Shown: positions 23,357 through 31,718, counted from the stretch's first letter. The stretch: 37,659 nt of DNA from Lachnospiraceae bacterium (GCA_910575565.1 CAJTFL010000034.1:1-37659), one strand, 5' to 3'. Numbers and translations: made by a program. Notes: generated from the sequence alone by a model not told the origin.

Positions 23357-24050
23357 AATATTATTAGTAGACGACGAAAAAGATATTTCTGATCTGATAG
23401 AGGAAGCATTACGTCAAGACAACTTTGTAGATATTCAAAAAGCATACACAGGAAAGGACGCAGTTCAGATATGCAGGGAATACCAGCCGGACGTGATTGT
23501 ATTGGATGTTATGCTACCGGATATTGACGGGATCGAGGTATGTAAACAGATACGGGAATTTTCAATTTGTTCTATCCTGTTCCTATCTTCAAGGAACGAT
23601 GATATTGACAAGATACTTGGGCTTTCCAGTGGGGGTGATGATTACATTACAAAGCCTTTCAGCCCACGGGAAATTGTTTACCGTATCAAAGCGCAGCTTC
23701 GCCGCCAGCAATACCAATCTGACAAAAGCAAAAGTCTGAATGATTTACTGGCTGTTGGCTCCCTTACACTTGATAAGGAAAGCTGCCGGATTTATAAACG
23801 AGGACAGGAAATCGAACTGACAGGGCGTGAGTTTTTATTATTGTCCTATCTCATGGAAAATGCAGATAAGATCATCAGCAAAGAACGGCTGTACGAACAG
23901 GTATGGGGAGAATACAGTTGCATTTGTGATAATACGATCATGGTACATATTCGCCATATCAGAGAAAAGATTGAGGATACTCCGTCTGCTCCAAAGCAAC
24001 TGATTACGGTAAAAGGCTTGGGCTACAAATTAAAGAAAAGGACTGATTAA
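23346..24050 (+). CDS. OmpR-family response regulator
   Basis: A 234-residue regulator. The receiver domain is residues 1-118 with acidic pocket D9/D10, phospho-acceptor D54 in VIVLDVMLPD and K in YITKPF. The winged-helix DNA-binding domain (about 135-232) ends with TVKGLGYKLKK. It starts at the ATG after GGCGGTG, inside the end of the HTH gene. The histidine kinase gene follows immediately. By context it should control the FMN-binding/FtsX/ABC genes downstream, in the manner of BceR- or VanR-like systems. Confidence 0.9.
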   Translation: MKSKILLVDDEKDISDLIEEALRQDNFVDIQKAYTGKDAVQICREYQPDVIVLDVMLPDIDGIEVCKQIREFSICSILFLSSRNDDIDKILGLSSGGDDYITKPFSPREIVYRIKAQLRRQQYQSDKSKSLNDLLAVGSLTLDKESCRIYKRGQEIELTGREFLLLSYLMENADKIISKERLYEQVWGEYSCICDNTIMVHIRHIREKIEDTPSAPKQLITVKGLGYKLKKRTD

Positions 24051-25484
24051 ATGAAGCAATCCGGCTACCGTACCACCTTTCATATTTATTTGATATTTTT
24101 CTTATCACTTTTAGGAACCCTCATTGCCGTGTGTTGCCTTTTTGCAATGCTGATTACTGCGACAAATCCAAACGGTAAAAATGTCCGTAGCGACCAGCCT
24201 AAAATTTTTACACAAGATTTTTCAAAATACATTGTTTTCGTAAACGACACCCCTAAAATAAAACAGACAGGGCTTGAATTATTACAGGAAACCCATGTAG
24301 GGCTGCAAATTCTGGACGATGCCGGAAATGAAGTATATGCGTATCAAAAACCAAATAACGCACAGGACTATTATTCTAATACCGACCTTTTACAGCTTTA
24401 TCAGACGGGACACTTTGACAATGCAAGCCCGGAAGATATGACTGCTTTTATTGGTGTCATAACAGGAAACGAAAAAGACTATGCCTATGTTCTGTATTTC
24501 CCTATGAACATTCAAAAAGTAACCATGTATTTAAACGGAGAACGGTTTGCAGGCGGGAAAAAGGTAATCATTTTCATTATCGGCATTTTATTAGTAATCG
24601 TCCTTTTCTTAGGATTGGGCTATGGACTATTGGTAACAAAAGCGATCAGCAGATTATCCGCTTCCATTCGGGATATTTCGGGACGCTGCTATCTGCCCGC
24701 CAAAGAAAAAGGCGCATTTCGAGATTTGATAAAAAGTCTGAACGAATTGGACGGGGAAGTAAGGGCGAGTGATCGTCTGCGTGAAAAAACAGAAAACCTA
24801 CGCTGGGAATGGATTTCTAATATTACCCATGACTTAAAAACTCCTTTGTCCCCGATAAAAGGATATGCGGAGATTTTATGTGATGATACAGAAAAGACAA
24901 TCCCCCAATGTAAGCGGTATGCAGAAATAATGCTAAAAAACGCGGCATATATGGAAAATCTGATTGACGACTTAAAATTAACATGGCAATTAGAAAATGA
25001 TATGCTTCCAATCAACAGGCAGGAACAGAACATTGTCCGCTTTTTACGAGAATTATCCATTGACATTCTGAACCGCCCCAAATACGAGGAACGCACGATT
25101 GCATTTCAGTGTAGCGAAAATATAACAGACGAAACGGCTATATTTTCGTTTGATAAAAAGCTTTTCACACGGACATTTCAAAATCTGATTATCAATGCTT
25201 TTGTGCATGGCGGCAAAGATACGGAAGTAACCGTGCAAATTTCCGTTTCTGATTGTTGGCTGAATATAAACCTATCAGACAACGGAATAGGTATGAGTGC
25301 GGAAGAAACAGACCAATTATTTGATCGCTATTATAGAGGAACAAATACAGAGAGCAAGTCCGAAGGAACAGGCTTGGGGCTGGCGATTGCAAAAAGCATT
25401 ATAGAACTTCATGGAGGTACAATTTCTGTTACCAGCAGTCCCGGAGCCGGAACCGCTTTTCTTATCCGCTTTCCCGGCATTTAA
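24051..25484 (+). CDS. Sensor histidine kinase
   Basis: A 477-residue membrane kinase. Two transmembrane segments (about 12-37 and 170-196) flank a 130-residue extracellular domain. A HAMP-like linker follows, then HisKA with H260 in ISNITHDLKTPLSPIKGYAE, then an HATPase domain with the N box (LIINAFVHG), DNGIGM and GTGLGLAIAKSI. It begins right after the regulator stop codon. The large sensor domain differs from the short loops of BceS-type kinases, so it may sense a ligand directly. Confidence 0.9.
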   Translation: MKQSGYRTTFHIYLIFFLSLLGTLIAVCCLFAMLITATNPNGKNVRSDQPKIFTQDFSKYIVFVNDTPKIKQTGLELLQETHVGLQILDDAGNEVYAYQKPNNAQDYYSNTDLLQLYQTGHFDNASPEDMTAFIGVITGNEKDYAYVLYFPMNIQKVTMYLNGERFAGGKKVIIFIIGILLVIVLFLGLGYGLLVTKAISRLSASIRDISGRCYLPAKEKGAFRDLIKSLNELDGEVRASDRLREKTENLRWEWISNITHDLKTPLSPIKGYAEILCDDTEKTIPQCKRYAEIMLKNAAYMENLIDDLKLTWQLENDMLPINRQEQNIVRFLRELSIDILNRPKYEERTIAFQCSENITDETAIFSFDKKLFTRTFQNLIINAFVHGGKDTEVTVQISVSDCWLNINLSDNGIGMSAEETDQLFDRYYRGTNTESKSEGTGLGLAIAKSIIELHGGTISVTSSPGAGTAFLIRFPGI

Positions 25485-25514
25485 GGTTAATTAAGATAGA
25501 ATGAAAATGAGATT

Positions 25515-25562
25515 AAGGTTGACCATCTACTATGTGAAATGTAGTGACGGTCAACCTTTTTT
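25515..25562 (+). terminator. Terminator between kinase and FMN-binding gene
   Basis: AAGGTTGACC (25515-25524) pairs perfectly with GGTCAACCTT (25549-25558), an inner CTAC/GTAG stem extends it, and a T-run follows. It separates regulatory from transport genes, so the latter either have their own promoter or depend on read-through. Confidence 0.8.
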
Positions 25563-25585
25563 GATTACAGGTAAGGAGGTGGAAC

Positions 25586-25957
25586 ATGAACATAAAAAAG
25601 GTATTTCCATTTTTGGCAGCTATATTGGTTACAGCTTTTTTGTGCTTTGCCGTTTTCGCCCTGCTGCTGCGCCCGCAGGCTTTGGAGATTGGCACGGTGG
25701 ACTTAAACACAGTGGCAGATGGTGAGTATATAGGCGTATGTCAAAACAAAATTTTAATAGCCGTTGTTAAAGTCCGTGTACAAAACCATGAAATAATGGA
25801 TATTGAAGTATTAGAACATAAGGCTTCTTACATGGGACAAGCTGAAAGGATTGCCGGAGAAGTATGTGCCGGACAGACATTGGAAGTTGACGCAATATCC
25901 GGCGCAACATTTACCAGCGATACCGTTTTGAAAGCAATCGAAAATGCGTTGAAATAG
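25586..25957 (+). CDS. FMN-binding domain protein, membrane anchored
   Basis: A 123-residue protein with an N-terminal signal anchor (about 8-30, FPFLAAILVTAFLCFAVFAL) and an extracellular FMN-binding domain. The domain ends with DAISGATFTSDTVLKAIENA, whose SGAT motif is the site at which FMN is covalently attached to Thr in RnfG/NqrC-type domains by ApbE-like transferases. GGAGGTG precedes the ATG. It is followed by an FtsX permease and an ABC ATPase in the same direction, so it is probably a redox-active or sensing partner of that transporter. No ApbE gene is in the window. Confidence 0.85.
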   Translation: MNIKKVFPFLAAILVTAFLCFAVFALLLRPQALEIGTVDLNTVADGEYIGVCQNKILIAVVKVRVQNHEIMDIEVLEHKASYMGQAERIAGEVCAGQTLEVDAISGATFTSDTVLKAIENALK

Positions 25958-25979
25958 CGCATAGAAAGCAGGTGTAAAT

Positions 25980-28457
25980 TTGAAAATCATTCTAAAGTAT
26001 ATCTTAACAAACATACAGGAACGCAAGGTAAGAACCGCCGTTATGCTCCTGTCAATACTTCTGTCCGCTATGCTGTTGTTTGTATCCTTTTCTATTGGGG
26101 TGTCTTATGAAAGCGCACAGCGTAAAATGGCGCGTGGTATGGCGGGGAGTGCCACTGTTTCCGTGCAGAATGTGACGGGCGGCATTTATGCAGGGGATAT
26201 TCCCACCCTGCCTGTCATACAGACAAAAGCCGGGATATTAGAGGGAACTTCCCTTTACCATGAAAACGGATATTACGAAACCGTTGATCTGCTTGCCGCT
26301 GATATGGACGCATTAAATCAGATCAACAAGCCGCGTCTGCGAAATGGCGGTGAAATAACGAACTTTGTGGGCTATCAGATTATTCTGCCAGACAGGTTTA
26401 CATCAAAGTATGGAATAGAAAAAGGCGATACTATCACCTTACAGATAGGCGGTTCGCCCATAGATTTTGAAGTGCTGGAAATCGCCGCTTATGATACGGT
26501 TTTCCTGCGCCATACAAGGGGAGCGACCGCCCTTTTACCTTTGGAAACCTTAAAAGAGATTTTGGGGCAAGACAACGGTTACAGTGAAATTCTGATCGAA
26601 GCCGCCGGGCATACCACTACAAACGATTTAATCTCTGAATTGCGAAATGCCCTTGATACAGAAAAATACCGGGTATCAGAGATTGTCAATGAAATGCAGA
26701 TCGCCGCCGACGCAAGACAGAAATCTATGCCGTTTTTCCTTATCAGCTTTTTTTCACTGACTATGAGCATTTTCATCATTTATAGCAGCTATAAAGTCAT
26801 TACCTTAGACCGTTTGCCGGTCATAGGCACATTCCGCAGTATCGGCGCAACGAAAAAAGCCGTAACCCGTATTCTGCTTTTGGAAAGCCTATTTTACGGT
26901 TGTATAGGTGGGCTGATCGGTATTCCTGTTGGTATCTTCGTATTAAAAGCTATTTTACAGGGAATGGGAAAGACACTTTCACAGGGAATAGAAATTCCTG
27001 TTATTATTTCTCTCCCCGGCGCTTTCCTTTCTTTTACCGTTGCAGTCACCGTATCGTTACTTTCTGCATGGCTGCCAGTCCGCAGGGCAAGCCGTCTGCC
27101 GATAAAAGATGTTGTTTTAGGCACAGTGGAGGAACGTCATATCCCGCACCCGCTGATTGTTGGAATTGGAACCATTCTATTTGCCATATCAGTATTTTTG
27201 CCGCACCTTGCATCGGGAAATATGCTCTATCTTGCAGGCGGCTTTTCTCTGCTGGGACTTATTGCGGCGACAATCCTTGTAATACCGATTTTTACCAATA
27301 TTTTAAGCGGAGTTTTTGAACGTATTTTTGGAGCGATAGCCGGAAACGAGGGCAGGATAGCCGCCCGTAACATGAAAGATAACAAAAACACTACACAAAA
27401 CATAACTCTGCTGTTTGTAAGCATATCCGCGATTATTGCGATCAGCGTTGTGGGAAATTTTGTAACAACCTATATCAGCGACGTTTTTCATGGCGCGGAA
27501 CTTCAAGGGTTTGCAGACGGACGTATGGAGCCGGAATTTGTGGAACGGGTGGAAGAAATGGAGGGGATTGAAAAGGTACTTGCTGTCTATGTATTTGAAA
27601 ATACGATAAAAACAGGAGGTATCACATTTTCCCGTTTAGAGGGTACAGACAATTTGGAGTGGTATAGTTCCATGCTGGCTCTAAAATTTACAGATAAAGG
27701 CTTATTGGGACAGGCTGTTGCTTCCTTTGGGAACAAAGAACGCTCTGTCATTTTAAGCGAGGATTGTTTGCAACGTACCGGCTTTTCAGTTGGGGACGAA
27801 ATACTTCTCTCAAATGGAACAGAGGAAATTCCTTATACCATTGCTGGCAGTTTCAAATCAAGGGCAACGGATGTAGAAGCTGTTATCCCCGCTTACTGCG
27901 CTGTTTCAGACTTTGGAGCAACAGTCTATGACTTCTTAGCTTATACAGCCGCAGACCCCGACGCAATCATGGTACAGATACGGGCTTTATTTGGGGAAAC
28001 ATCAAATTGGAGCCGCACCGTAGAGGAATTTAATTCAGACGCACTTTCAACCGTTGGCGCATTTTTAGAACCAATGCACACCATGACCTATTTTATCCTG
28101 CTGCTTGCAACCGTCGGTGTGATCAACAATCTTTTGATTAACTATATGCAGAAACGGCGCACGATTGCCATGTATAAATCCATTGGTCTATCCAACCGCC
28201 AAAACAGGAAAATGACATTGATAGAGGGCGCATCGATCGGGCTTATCGGTGCAGTAATCGCTATTTTTGTTTCCTACATGGAAATTCAGACAATTTTCCT
28301 TGTGGCAGCTCCCAAAATCTCCATGCTGCCGGAACTGGATTTATGGACGTTTCTTGCCGCAGGGGGATTAGGGATTTTCATTACGCTGTTAGGTTCCGTC
28401 GTACCATTCATGAAAAGTCGTAATATGAAACTGATAGAAGAAATTAAATTTGAATAG
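25980..28457 (+). CDS. FtsX-like ABC permease (large)
   Basis: An 825-residue MacB/FtsX-type permease starting at TTG with AGCAGGTG upstream. A transmembrane segment lies at about 18-40, followed by a large extracellular domain. A first membrane cluster of three helices (about 255-360) is followed by a further pair (about 395-450), a second N-terminal-type helix (about 475-500) with its extracellular domain, and a C-terminal cluster of three (about 690-810). This is the duplicated FtsX arrangement of lipoprotein or peptide transport and resistance systems. Its stop precedes the ATPase start by 13 bp. The substrate is unknown. Confidence 0.9.
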   Translation: MKIILKYILTNIQERKVRTAVMLLSILLSAMLLFVSFSIGVSYESAQRKMARGMAGSATVSVQNVTGGIYAGDIPTLPVIQTKAGILEGTSLYHENGYYETVDLLAADMDALNQINKPRLRNGGEITNFVGYQIILPDRFTSKYGIEKGDTITLQIGGSPIDFEVLEIAAYDTVFLRHTRGATALLPLETLKEILGQDNGYSEILIEAAGHTTTNDLISELRNALDTEKYRVSEIVNEMQIAADARQKSMPFFLISFFSLTMSIFIIYSSYKVITLDRLPVIGTFRSIGATKKAVTRILLLESLFYGCIGGLIGIPVGIFVLKAILQGMGKTLSQGIEIPVIISLPGAFLSFTVAVTVSLLSAWLPVRRASRLPIKDVVLGTVEERHIPHPLIVGIGTILFAISVFLPHLASGNMLYLAGGFSLLGLIAATILVIPIFTNILSGVFERIFGAIAGNEGRIAARNMKDNKNTTQNITLLFVSISAIIAISVVGNFVTTYISDVFHGAELQGFADGRMEPEFVERVEEMEGIEKVLAVYVFENTIKTGGITFSRLEGTDNLEWYSSMLALKFTDKGLLGQAVASFGNKERSVILSEDCLQRTGFSVGDEILLSNGTEEIPYTIAGSFKSRATDVEAVIPAYCAVSDFGATVYDFLAYTAADPDAIMVQIRALFGETSNWSRTVEEFNSDALSTVGAFLEPMHTMTYFILLLATVGVINNLLINYMQKRRTIAMYKSIGLSNRQNRKMTLIEGASIGLIGAVIAIFVSYMEIQTIFLVAAPKISMLPELDLWTFLAAGGLGIFITLLGSVVPFMKSRNMKLIEEIKFE

Positions 28458-28470
28458 GAGGCATTGTCAC

Positions 28471-29157
28471 ATGAGAGAATTAACAGAAAAAATCGTTATT
28501 GAGGGGAAAAGCATTGTAAAAGACTTTCAGCTTGGCGATACCAGAACAAGGGTATTGAAAAGCATATCTTTGAAAGTTTCGCAAGGAGAATTTGTTTCTA
28601 TCATGGGGCAATCCGGTTCCGGTAAAAGTACCTTGCTTTATATTCTTGGCGGTCTTGATACGCCTACAAGCGGAGCTGTCTTTCTCAATGGCATAGATAT
28701 ATCGAAGCTGGGTGATGAAAAAATGAGCCGGATAAGGCGGCAGAATATAGGCTTTGTATTCCAGTTCTATAATCTTATCCCAAACTTGAACGTAGAGGAA
28801 AATATCATGCTCCCGCTTTTGTTGGACGGAAAGAAAATGCGTGACTATAAAAATGAGCTTGCTGAAATTTTAGAGGTTGTCGGCTTATCTGACAGGAGAA
28901 AACACACGCCCCGCGAGTTGTCCGGCGGGCAGCAACAGCGTGTTGCAATCGCCCGCGCATTGATCGGCAAGCCCCAAATTTTGTTTGCTGACGAGCCAAC
29001 GGGAAACCTTGACAGCCGTACCGGGGCAGACATTATGAATTTGTTGCAGGAGATCAACCAGGAAAGCAGACAGACAATTATCATGGTTACTCATTCGCCG
29101 GAAGCTGCAAAAAGCAGCAGCCGGATTATTACAGTGAGTGACGGAAAAATATCATAA
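28471..29157 (+). CDS. ABC ATPase of the MacB/LolD type
   Basis: A 228-residue ATPase with Walker A GQSGSGKSTL, Q-loop FQFYNLIPNLNVEEN, signature ELSGGQQQRVAIARAL, Walker B ILFADEPTGNLD and switch MVTHSPE. This set is typical of the MacB/LolD/BceA branch that pairs with FtsX permeases. The ATG at 28471 has AGGAGG 9 nt upstream; an in-frame upstream TTG was rejected. It is the last gene of the TCS-transporter operon. Confidence 0.9.
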   Translation: MRELTEKIVIEGKSIVKDFQLGDTRTRVLKSISLKVSQGEFVSIMGQSGSGKSTLLYILGGLDTPTSGAVFLNGIDISKLGDEKMSRIRRQNIGFVFQFYNLIPNLNVEENIMLPLLLDGKKMRDYKNELAEILEVVGLSDRRKHTPRELSGGQQQRVAIARALIGKPQILFADEPTGNLDSRTGADIMNLLQEINQESRQTIIMVTHSPEAAKSSSRIITVSDGKIS

Positions 29158-29243
29158 GTTCTTGCTGAATATTCGCAGAAATTTACTTTATACTCATCAG
29201 CAACCATTTGACAAAGTAAAGTTATCTCTCAAGCGTCTTTCTC

Positions 29244-29474
29244 TTATTTGATATTTTTATTTGCGTTTTTATGTTGATCTTGCATCTGCTCAACCATACA
29301 ATCGAGAGTTTTTAACAGAAACGCACGTTCCTCTTCAGTACAGGCCGCAAATTTGCAAAGTAATTGCTTTGTCTGCTGTTCTATCTTCGGCATTTCGGGG
29401 TAAAACAAGACATCACGGCTAAGGCGTTCGTATAATGCCGTGATCTTCTCCGGCTCCAACCGCTTCTCGTTCAT
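29244..29474 (-). pseudogene. Serine recombinase N-terminus joined to foreign sequence
   Basis: A 76-codon frame. Residues 1-21 (MNEKRLEPEKITALYERLSR, then D) are the start of a TndX/TnpX-type serine recombinase, including the catalytic Y-x-R-x-S. From residue 22 the sequence (VLFYPEMPKIEQQTKQLLCK onward) no longer resembles a recombinase and is helical and Cys-containing. The frame overlaps the preceding TnpW-like gene by ATGA, the normal tnpW-recombinase coupling. The junction suggests a deletion that fused the recombinase start to another small gene. If expressed, the product lacks the rest of the catalytic domain. Confidence 0.6.
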
Positions 29475-29692
29475 GTTGAACTCCCTTCAAGCGGCTGGCT
29501 CGTTTGTGGTATCCCCATTGTACCACAGTCAGCAACCTTTGTCACGGCCCCGCGCCGAATTAAATGCAGAATTTTGTCGTTCATGGTTTCCTGGGCGGTA
29601 TCGCTGAAATGGACGCGCACCTTGTAGGTGGTGGAACCAATACGGCGGTAAATGGTGGCGGTTTTCGCCCCTGCTGGTTGAATGGTAGTTAT
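29471..29692 (-). CDS. TnpW-like small protein, start codon uncertain
   Basis: The conserved part reads ITTIQPAGAKTATIYRRIGS, then TTYKVRVHFSDTAQETMNDK, the pattern of small proteins encoded before TnpX-type recombinases, followed by a variable tail. A strong AAAGGAAGG lies the right distance from codon 29692-29690, but that codon is ATA, not ATG, and no ATG, GTG or TTG is near. The frame is open upstream to an ATG at 29863, but that extension looks non-coding. The gene may have lost its start codon or use a rare AUA start. It is followed by the truncated recombinase. Confidence 0.5.
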   Translation of the reverse strand: MTTIQPAGAKTATIYRRIGSTTYKVRVHFSDTAQETMNDKILHLIRRGAVTKVADCGTMGIPQTSQPLEGSST

Positions 29693-29965
29693 ATTGGCCT
29701 TCCTTTCTTGCGGTAGGACGCAACCCGTAGTATGATGGTGGCAGACGTTCCAGGCAAACAGAAAGCCAGCCCCCGGCTGCGTAATGTCATTTGCAGTCGA
29801 AAACTGGCTTGATGTGCCTATGTACTTTTGTCGTGAAAGGACGTTAGTTTTCACAGCATCCAAATCATCCTCTCACTTATAGGAGAAAAACCGGGGGTAT
29901 AGCGGAACCATTTTCAAAGAGAATTTGAAATTTCTTGGAGCGGCCCGGTTTGTTCGCCCATCTCT

Positions 29966-29995
29966 ATTATACGGAGAAAACTGCCCAGACCGCAA
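29966..29995 (-). promoter_or_regulatory. Likely promoter of the TnpW-like gene
   Basis: On the - strand TTGCGG (29990-29995) and a perfect TATAAT (29966-29971) are spaced by 18 bp. A leader of about 270 nt would precede the TnpW-like coding region. Confidence 0.5.
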
Positions 29996-30094
29996 AAATA
30001 TGGCGATAATACAAGATTAGGCCGTTCTGTTCTGAAAAATTGCAAAAATGCAAGATGCAATCATCCCGCCATTTTGCCGTTTTGATTCCGCGAA

Positions 30095-30441
30095 GGTGCT
30101 AACGGACACTGTGTCCGTTAGCACCAGGGAGAACGTGACCGACATTTTGTCGGCCACGTTGCGGACAAATTGTCCGTTTGGTTTTGGTCTGCGTCATTTT
30201 GCCGCTGACCAGAACCAGAACGTCAAAATGTCGTTCTGATTGGTGGCGGACAAAATGTCCGGCACCAGAAGAAGGAGGATCAAGATTGCAAAATGCAAAC
30301 TTGGTCCTTGGTGCAACGTGGCGGAAATTTTTTCCGCCACGTTGCCAAAATCAGAATTGCATTTCGCGTTTCTGATTTTCAAAGGCGCATTTTGCGCCTT
30401 TGAACCGCCGCGGTAACGTGAAGTGCAAAATGCGCTCCACG
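30095..30441. repeat. Array of about ten consecutive palindromes
   Basis: Adjacent dyads cover this stretch almost without gaps: 30095-30125 (14-bp perfect), 30132-30160 (13, one mismatch), 30162-30176 (6), 30180-30216 (10, one G-T), 30217-30237 (9, one mismatch), 30241-30267 (12, one mismatch), 30286-30298 (5), 30313-30345 (15 perfect), 30347-30379 (10 perfect), 30380-30402 (10 perfect) and 30417-30441 (11, two imperfect pairs). Arm sequences differ, but several cores share GNCA-AAA-TGNC or its complement, with a 3-nt A/T loop. Not a CRISPR: there is no constant direct repeat. Confidence 0.85.
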
Positions 30442-30494
30442 TCATGCGGGTTCGAACGACAGATTGACGCTCGAAGCTGTGCTGTTGTTGGCAT
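30351..30494 (-). CDS. Possible 47-residue ORF over the palindrome array
   Basis: An ATG preceded by GGGAGGGGGTG opens a frame reading MPTTAQLRASICRSNPHDVE, then RILHFTLPRRFKGAKCAFEN and QKREMQF. The first ten residues resemble the starts of small ICE-encoded DNA-binding proteins, but the rest is encoded by palindromic DNA and looks unlike a protein family. The original gene may have been cut just after its start and the frame kept open by chance. Confidence 0.3.
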   Translation of the reverse strand: MPTTAQLRASICRSNPHDVERILHFTLPRRFKGAKCAFENQKREMQF

Positions 30495-30567
30495 CACCCC
30501 CTCCCATAGCACCCTCATTCACCACAAACGAGCAAGCCGCTATGTTGTATTAGGTGAAATCTCAAAT

Positions 30568-30702
30568 TCACCCTTTACAACATACATCTTTATACAGCCG
30601 GGAAGCGGTAGTAAGATAGTTTTTCCAGGCATCCACGCTCCTGGTAACACGTTTGGCTGTCTGCGCGGAAAGCTGGGAAACGGACGGTAGTTTCATTGCC
30701 AT
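30568..30702 (-). pseudogene. Truncated 5' end of a large ICE helicase/methylase gene
   Basis: From an ATG with AAAGGAGG upstream the frame reads MAMKLPSVSQLSAQTAKRVT, then RSVDAWKNYLTTASRLYK, and stops seven codons later. I recognise the V-D-x-W-x-x-Y-L-x-T-A-x-R-L-Y-K stretch as the N-terminus of the very large SNF2-helicase/N6-methylase-type proteins of Clostridia ICEs, which continue with a LLIYAQRP-type segment. That continuation is missing, so an insertion or deletion cut the gene at about 30590. The identification is from memory of the family and covers only about 38 residues. Confidence 0.5.
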
Positions 30703-30736
30703 TGGTTTTACAACCTCCTTTTTGTACAGGACAGAA

Positions 30737-30777
30737 AAAAGCCCACAGCAGAATCCGTGCGCCTGCTATGGGCTTTT
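30737..30777. terminator. Strong bidirectional terminator
   Basis: AAAAGCCCACAGCAG (30737-30751) pairs with CTGCTATGGGCTTTT (30763-30777), a 15-bp stem with one mismatch and an 11-nt loop, flanked by A and T runs. It lies between the hypothetical gene at 30871-31275 and the truncated ICE gene. Confidence 0.75.
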
Positions 30778-30870
30778 CGTCGTTTATCATATTTTTATCT
30801 ATCATATTTTTATTGCCGGATGGAAGCATGGGAAACATCCGGGGATTTTTCGCCTTTATTCGTGTATCCG

Positions 30871-31275
30871 TTATTCTTCTTCCTTGTCCATATCCATGAC
30901 CTCCCATGGCTCCATCCCCATCTCTTCCCAGGTTATGCCGTAGGGTGCACCGCCAGAAGTATATCCAGCAATAAAATAAAACCGGTCATCGGAAAATGGA
31001 TTTTCGTTCACCATATCCTGCAGATACTTTGCTTCCCGTTCTTTCCTCCGCTTTTCCAGACGTGCCTTTTCTGCCTGCTGCATAGCCGCCAGCTTTTCCG
31101 GCTGAAGAGCACCAATCGCCCCAAGGTCACTTAATGCACACGAATAATCCACCTTAAACCGCTTCCGGTAAGCCCGGACAATATGTTTTCCTTCATAGGT
31201 CAGTACCCATTGACGGGCTTTTTGCAGACGGACTTCACGCCGTTGCGGTTTGGTCAGTTTCTTTTTCTTAGGCAT
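30871..31275 (-). CDS. Conserved ICE hypothetical protein
   Basis: A 134-residue basic-then-acidic protein: MPKKKKLTKPQRREVRLQKA at the start, a central coiled-coil-like segment (LAAMQQAEKARLEKRRKERE) and an acidic end (MEPWEVMDMDKEEE). I recognise the type as a common ICE passenger of unknown function, not a named family. The start has AGGAGG 7 nt upstream; the frame is open 19 codons further without one. It is part of the leftward ICE backbone. Confidence 0.6.
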   Translation of the reverse strand: MPKKKKLTKPQRREVRLQKARQWVLTYEGKHIVRAYRKRFKVDYSCALSDLGAIGALQPEKLAAMQQAEKARLEKRRKEREAKYLQDMVNENPFSDDRFYFIAGYTSGGAPYGITWEEMGMEPWEVMDMDKEEE

Positions 31276-31418
31276 GGGTAACCTCCTGTTGGATAATGGT
31301 TTTATTTTATCATAGGGAAGACAGGAGAACAATCAGTACAGACAGGTTAAGCAAATTTCTTTATTTCGTGTAATCATTTCGTTGTTATTCTTTTCAGCAT
31401 TGTTATTCTTTTTCGCTG

Positions 31419-31718
31419 TTAAGGTACAGTTTTGGGTTCTTCTTGGGGCAGTTCTTTTTTCTGGTTCATTCGTTTCAACACTTCTTTTTGAGCGGGGGTA
31501 AGGATACGGGGCGGGGTGATTTTCAGCCATTTTTTCGGAAGCTGATACGTTAATCCGCCGCATCTGTCATCCGCAGTCTGGATGATTTGTTCAGGATAAG
31601 AGGTACAAAGTTCAGAAAGTTTTCTTTGTAATGAGGGGCTGCAGGTGTAAACCGTTGCTGTTTTTTCTTCTTCATTGTAGAGAAACAATGTTTCTTTTTC
31701 GTAATTAGAACGCTTCAT
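31419..31718 (-). CDS. Small conserved ICE protein
   Basis: A 99-residue protein, MKRSNYEKETLFLYNEEEKT, then ATVYTCSPSLQRKLSELCTS, with a PKKWLKI segment and a Lys/Pro/Gln-rich tail. ICE relatives of this kind are sometimes labelled 'molecular chaperone' without evidence. AAGGTAAGG precedes the ATG. It is leftward, like its neighbours, and probably belongs to the conjugative backbone; function unknown. Confidence 0.6.
   Translation of the reverse strand: MKRSNYEKETLFLYNEEEKTATVYTCSPSLQRKLSELCTSYPEQIIQTADDRCGGLTYQLPKKWLKITPPRILTPAQKEVLKRMNQKKELPQEEPKTVP

Noticed and set aside
29182..29220. TTTACTTT/AAAGTAAA dyad as a terminator for the FtsX/ABC operon
   Set aside because: The stem is short and AT-only with a 23-nt loop, and no T-run follows.
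30095..30441. CRISPR-like array
   Set aside because: Repeat units are symmetrical but differ from each other in sequence and spacing, there is no constant direct repeat, and no cas gene is present.
30449..30457. tRNA T-loop-like GGTTCGAAC
   Set aside because: The flanks do not pair into a T stem or acceptor stem and no anticodon arm can be drawn; it is a short chance palindrome.
30590..30907. 105-codon - strand ORF over the terminator at 30737-30777
   Set aside because: It reads through a strong terminator and the ribosome binding site of the truncated ICE gene, which lies in another frame.
31333..31563. 76-codon - strand ORF overlapping the 99-residue ICE gene
   Set aside because: A frame shadow: Lys/Asn-rich low-complexity end and no ribosome binding site, while the overlapping frame has both a start signal and a familiar sequence.
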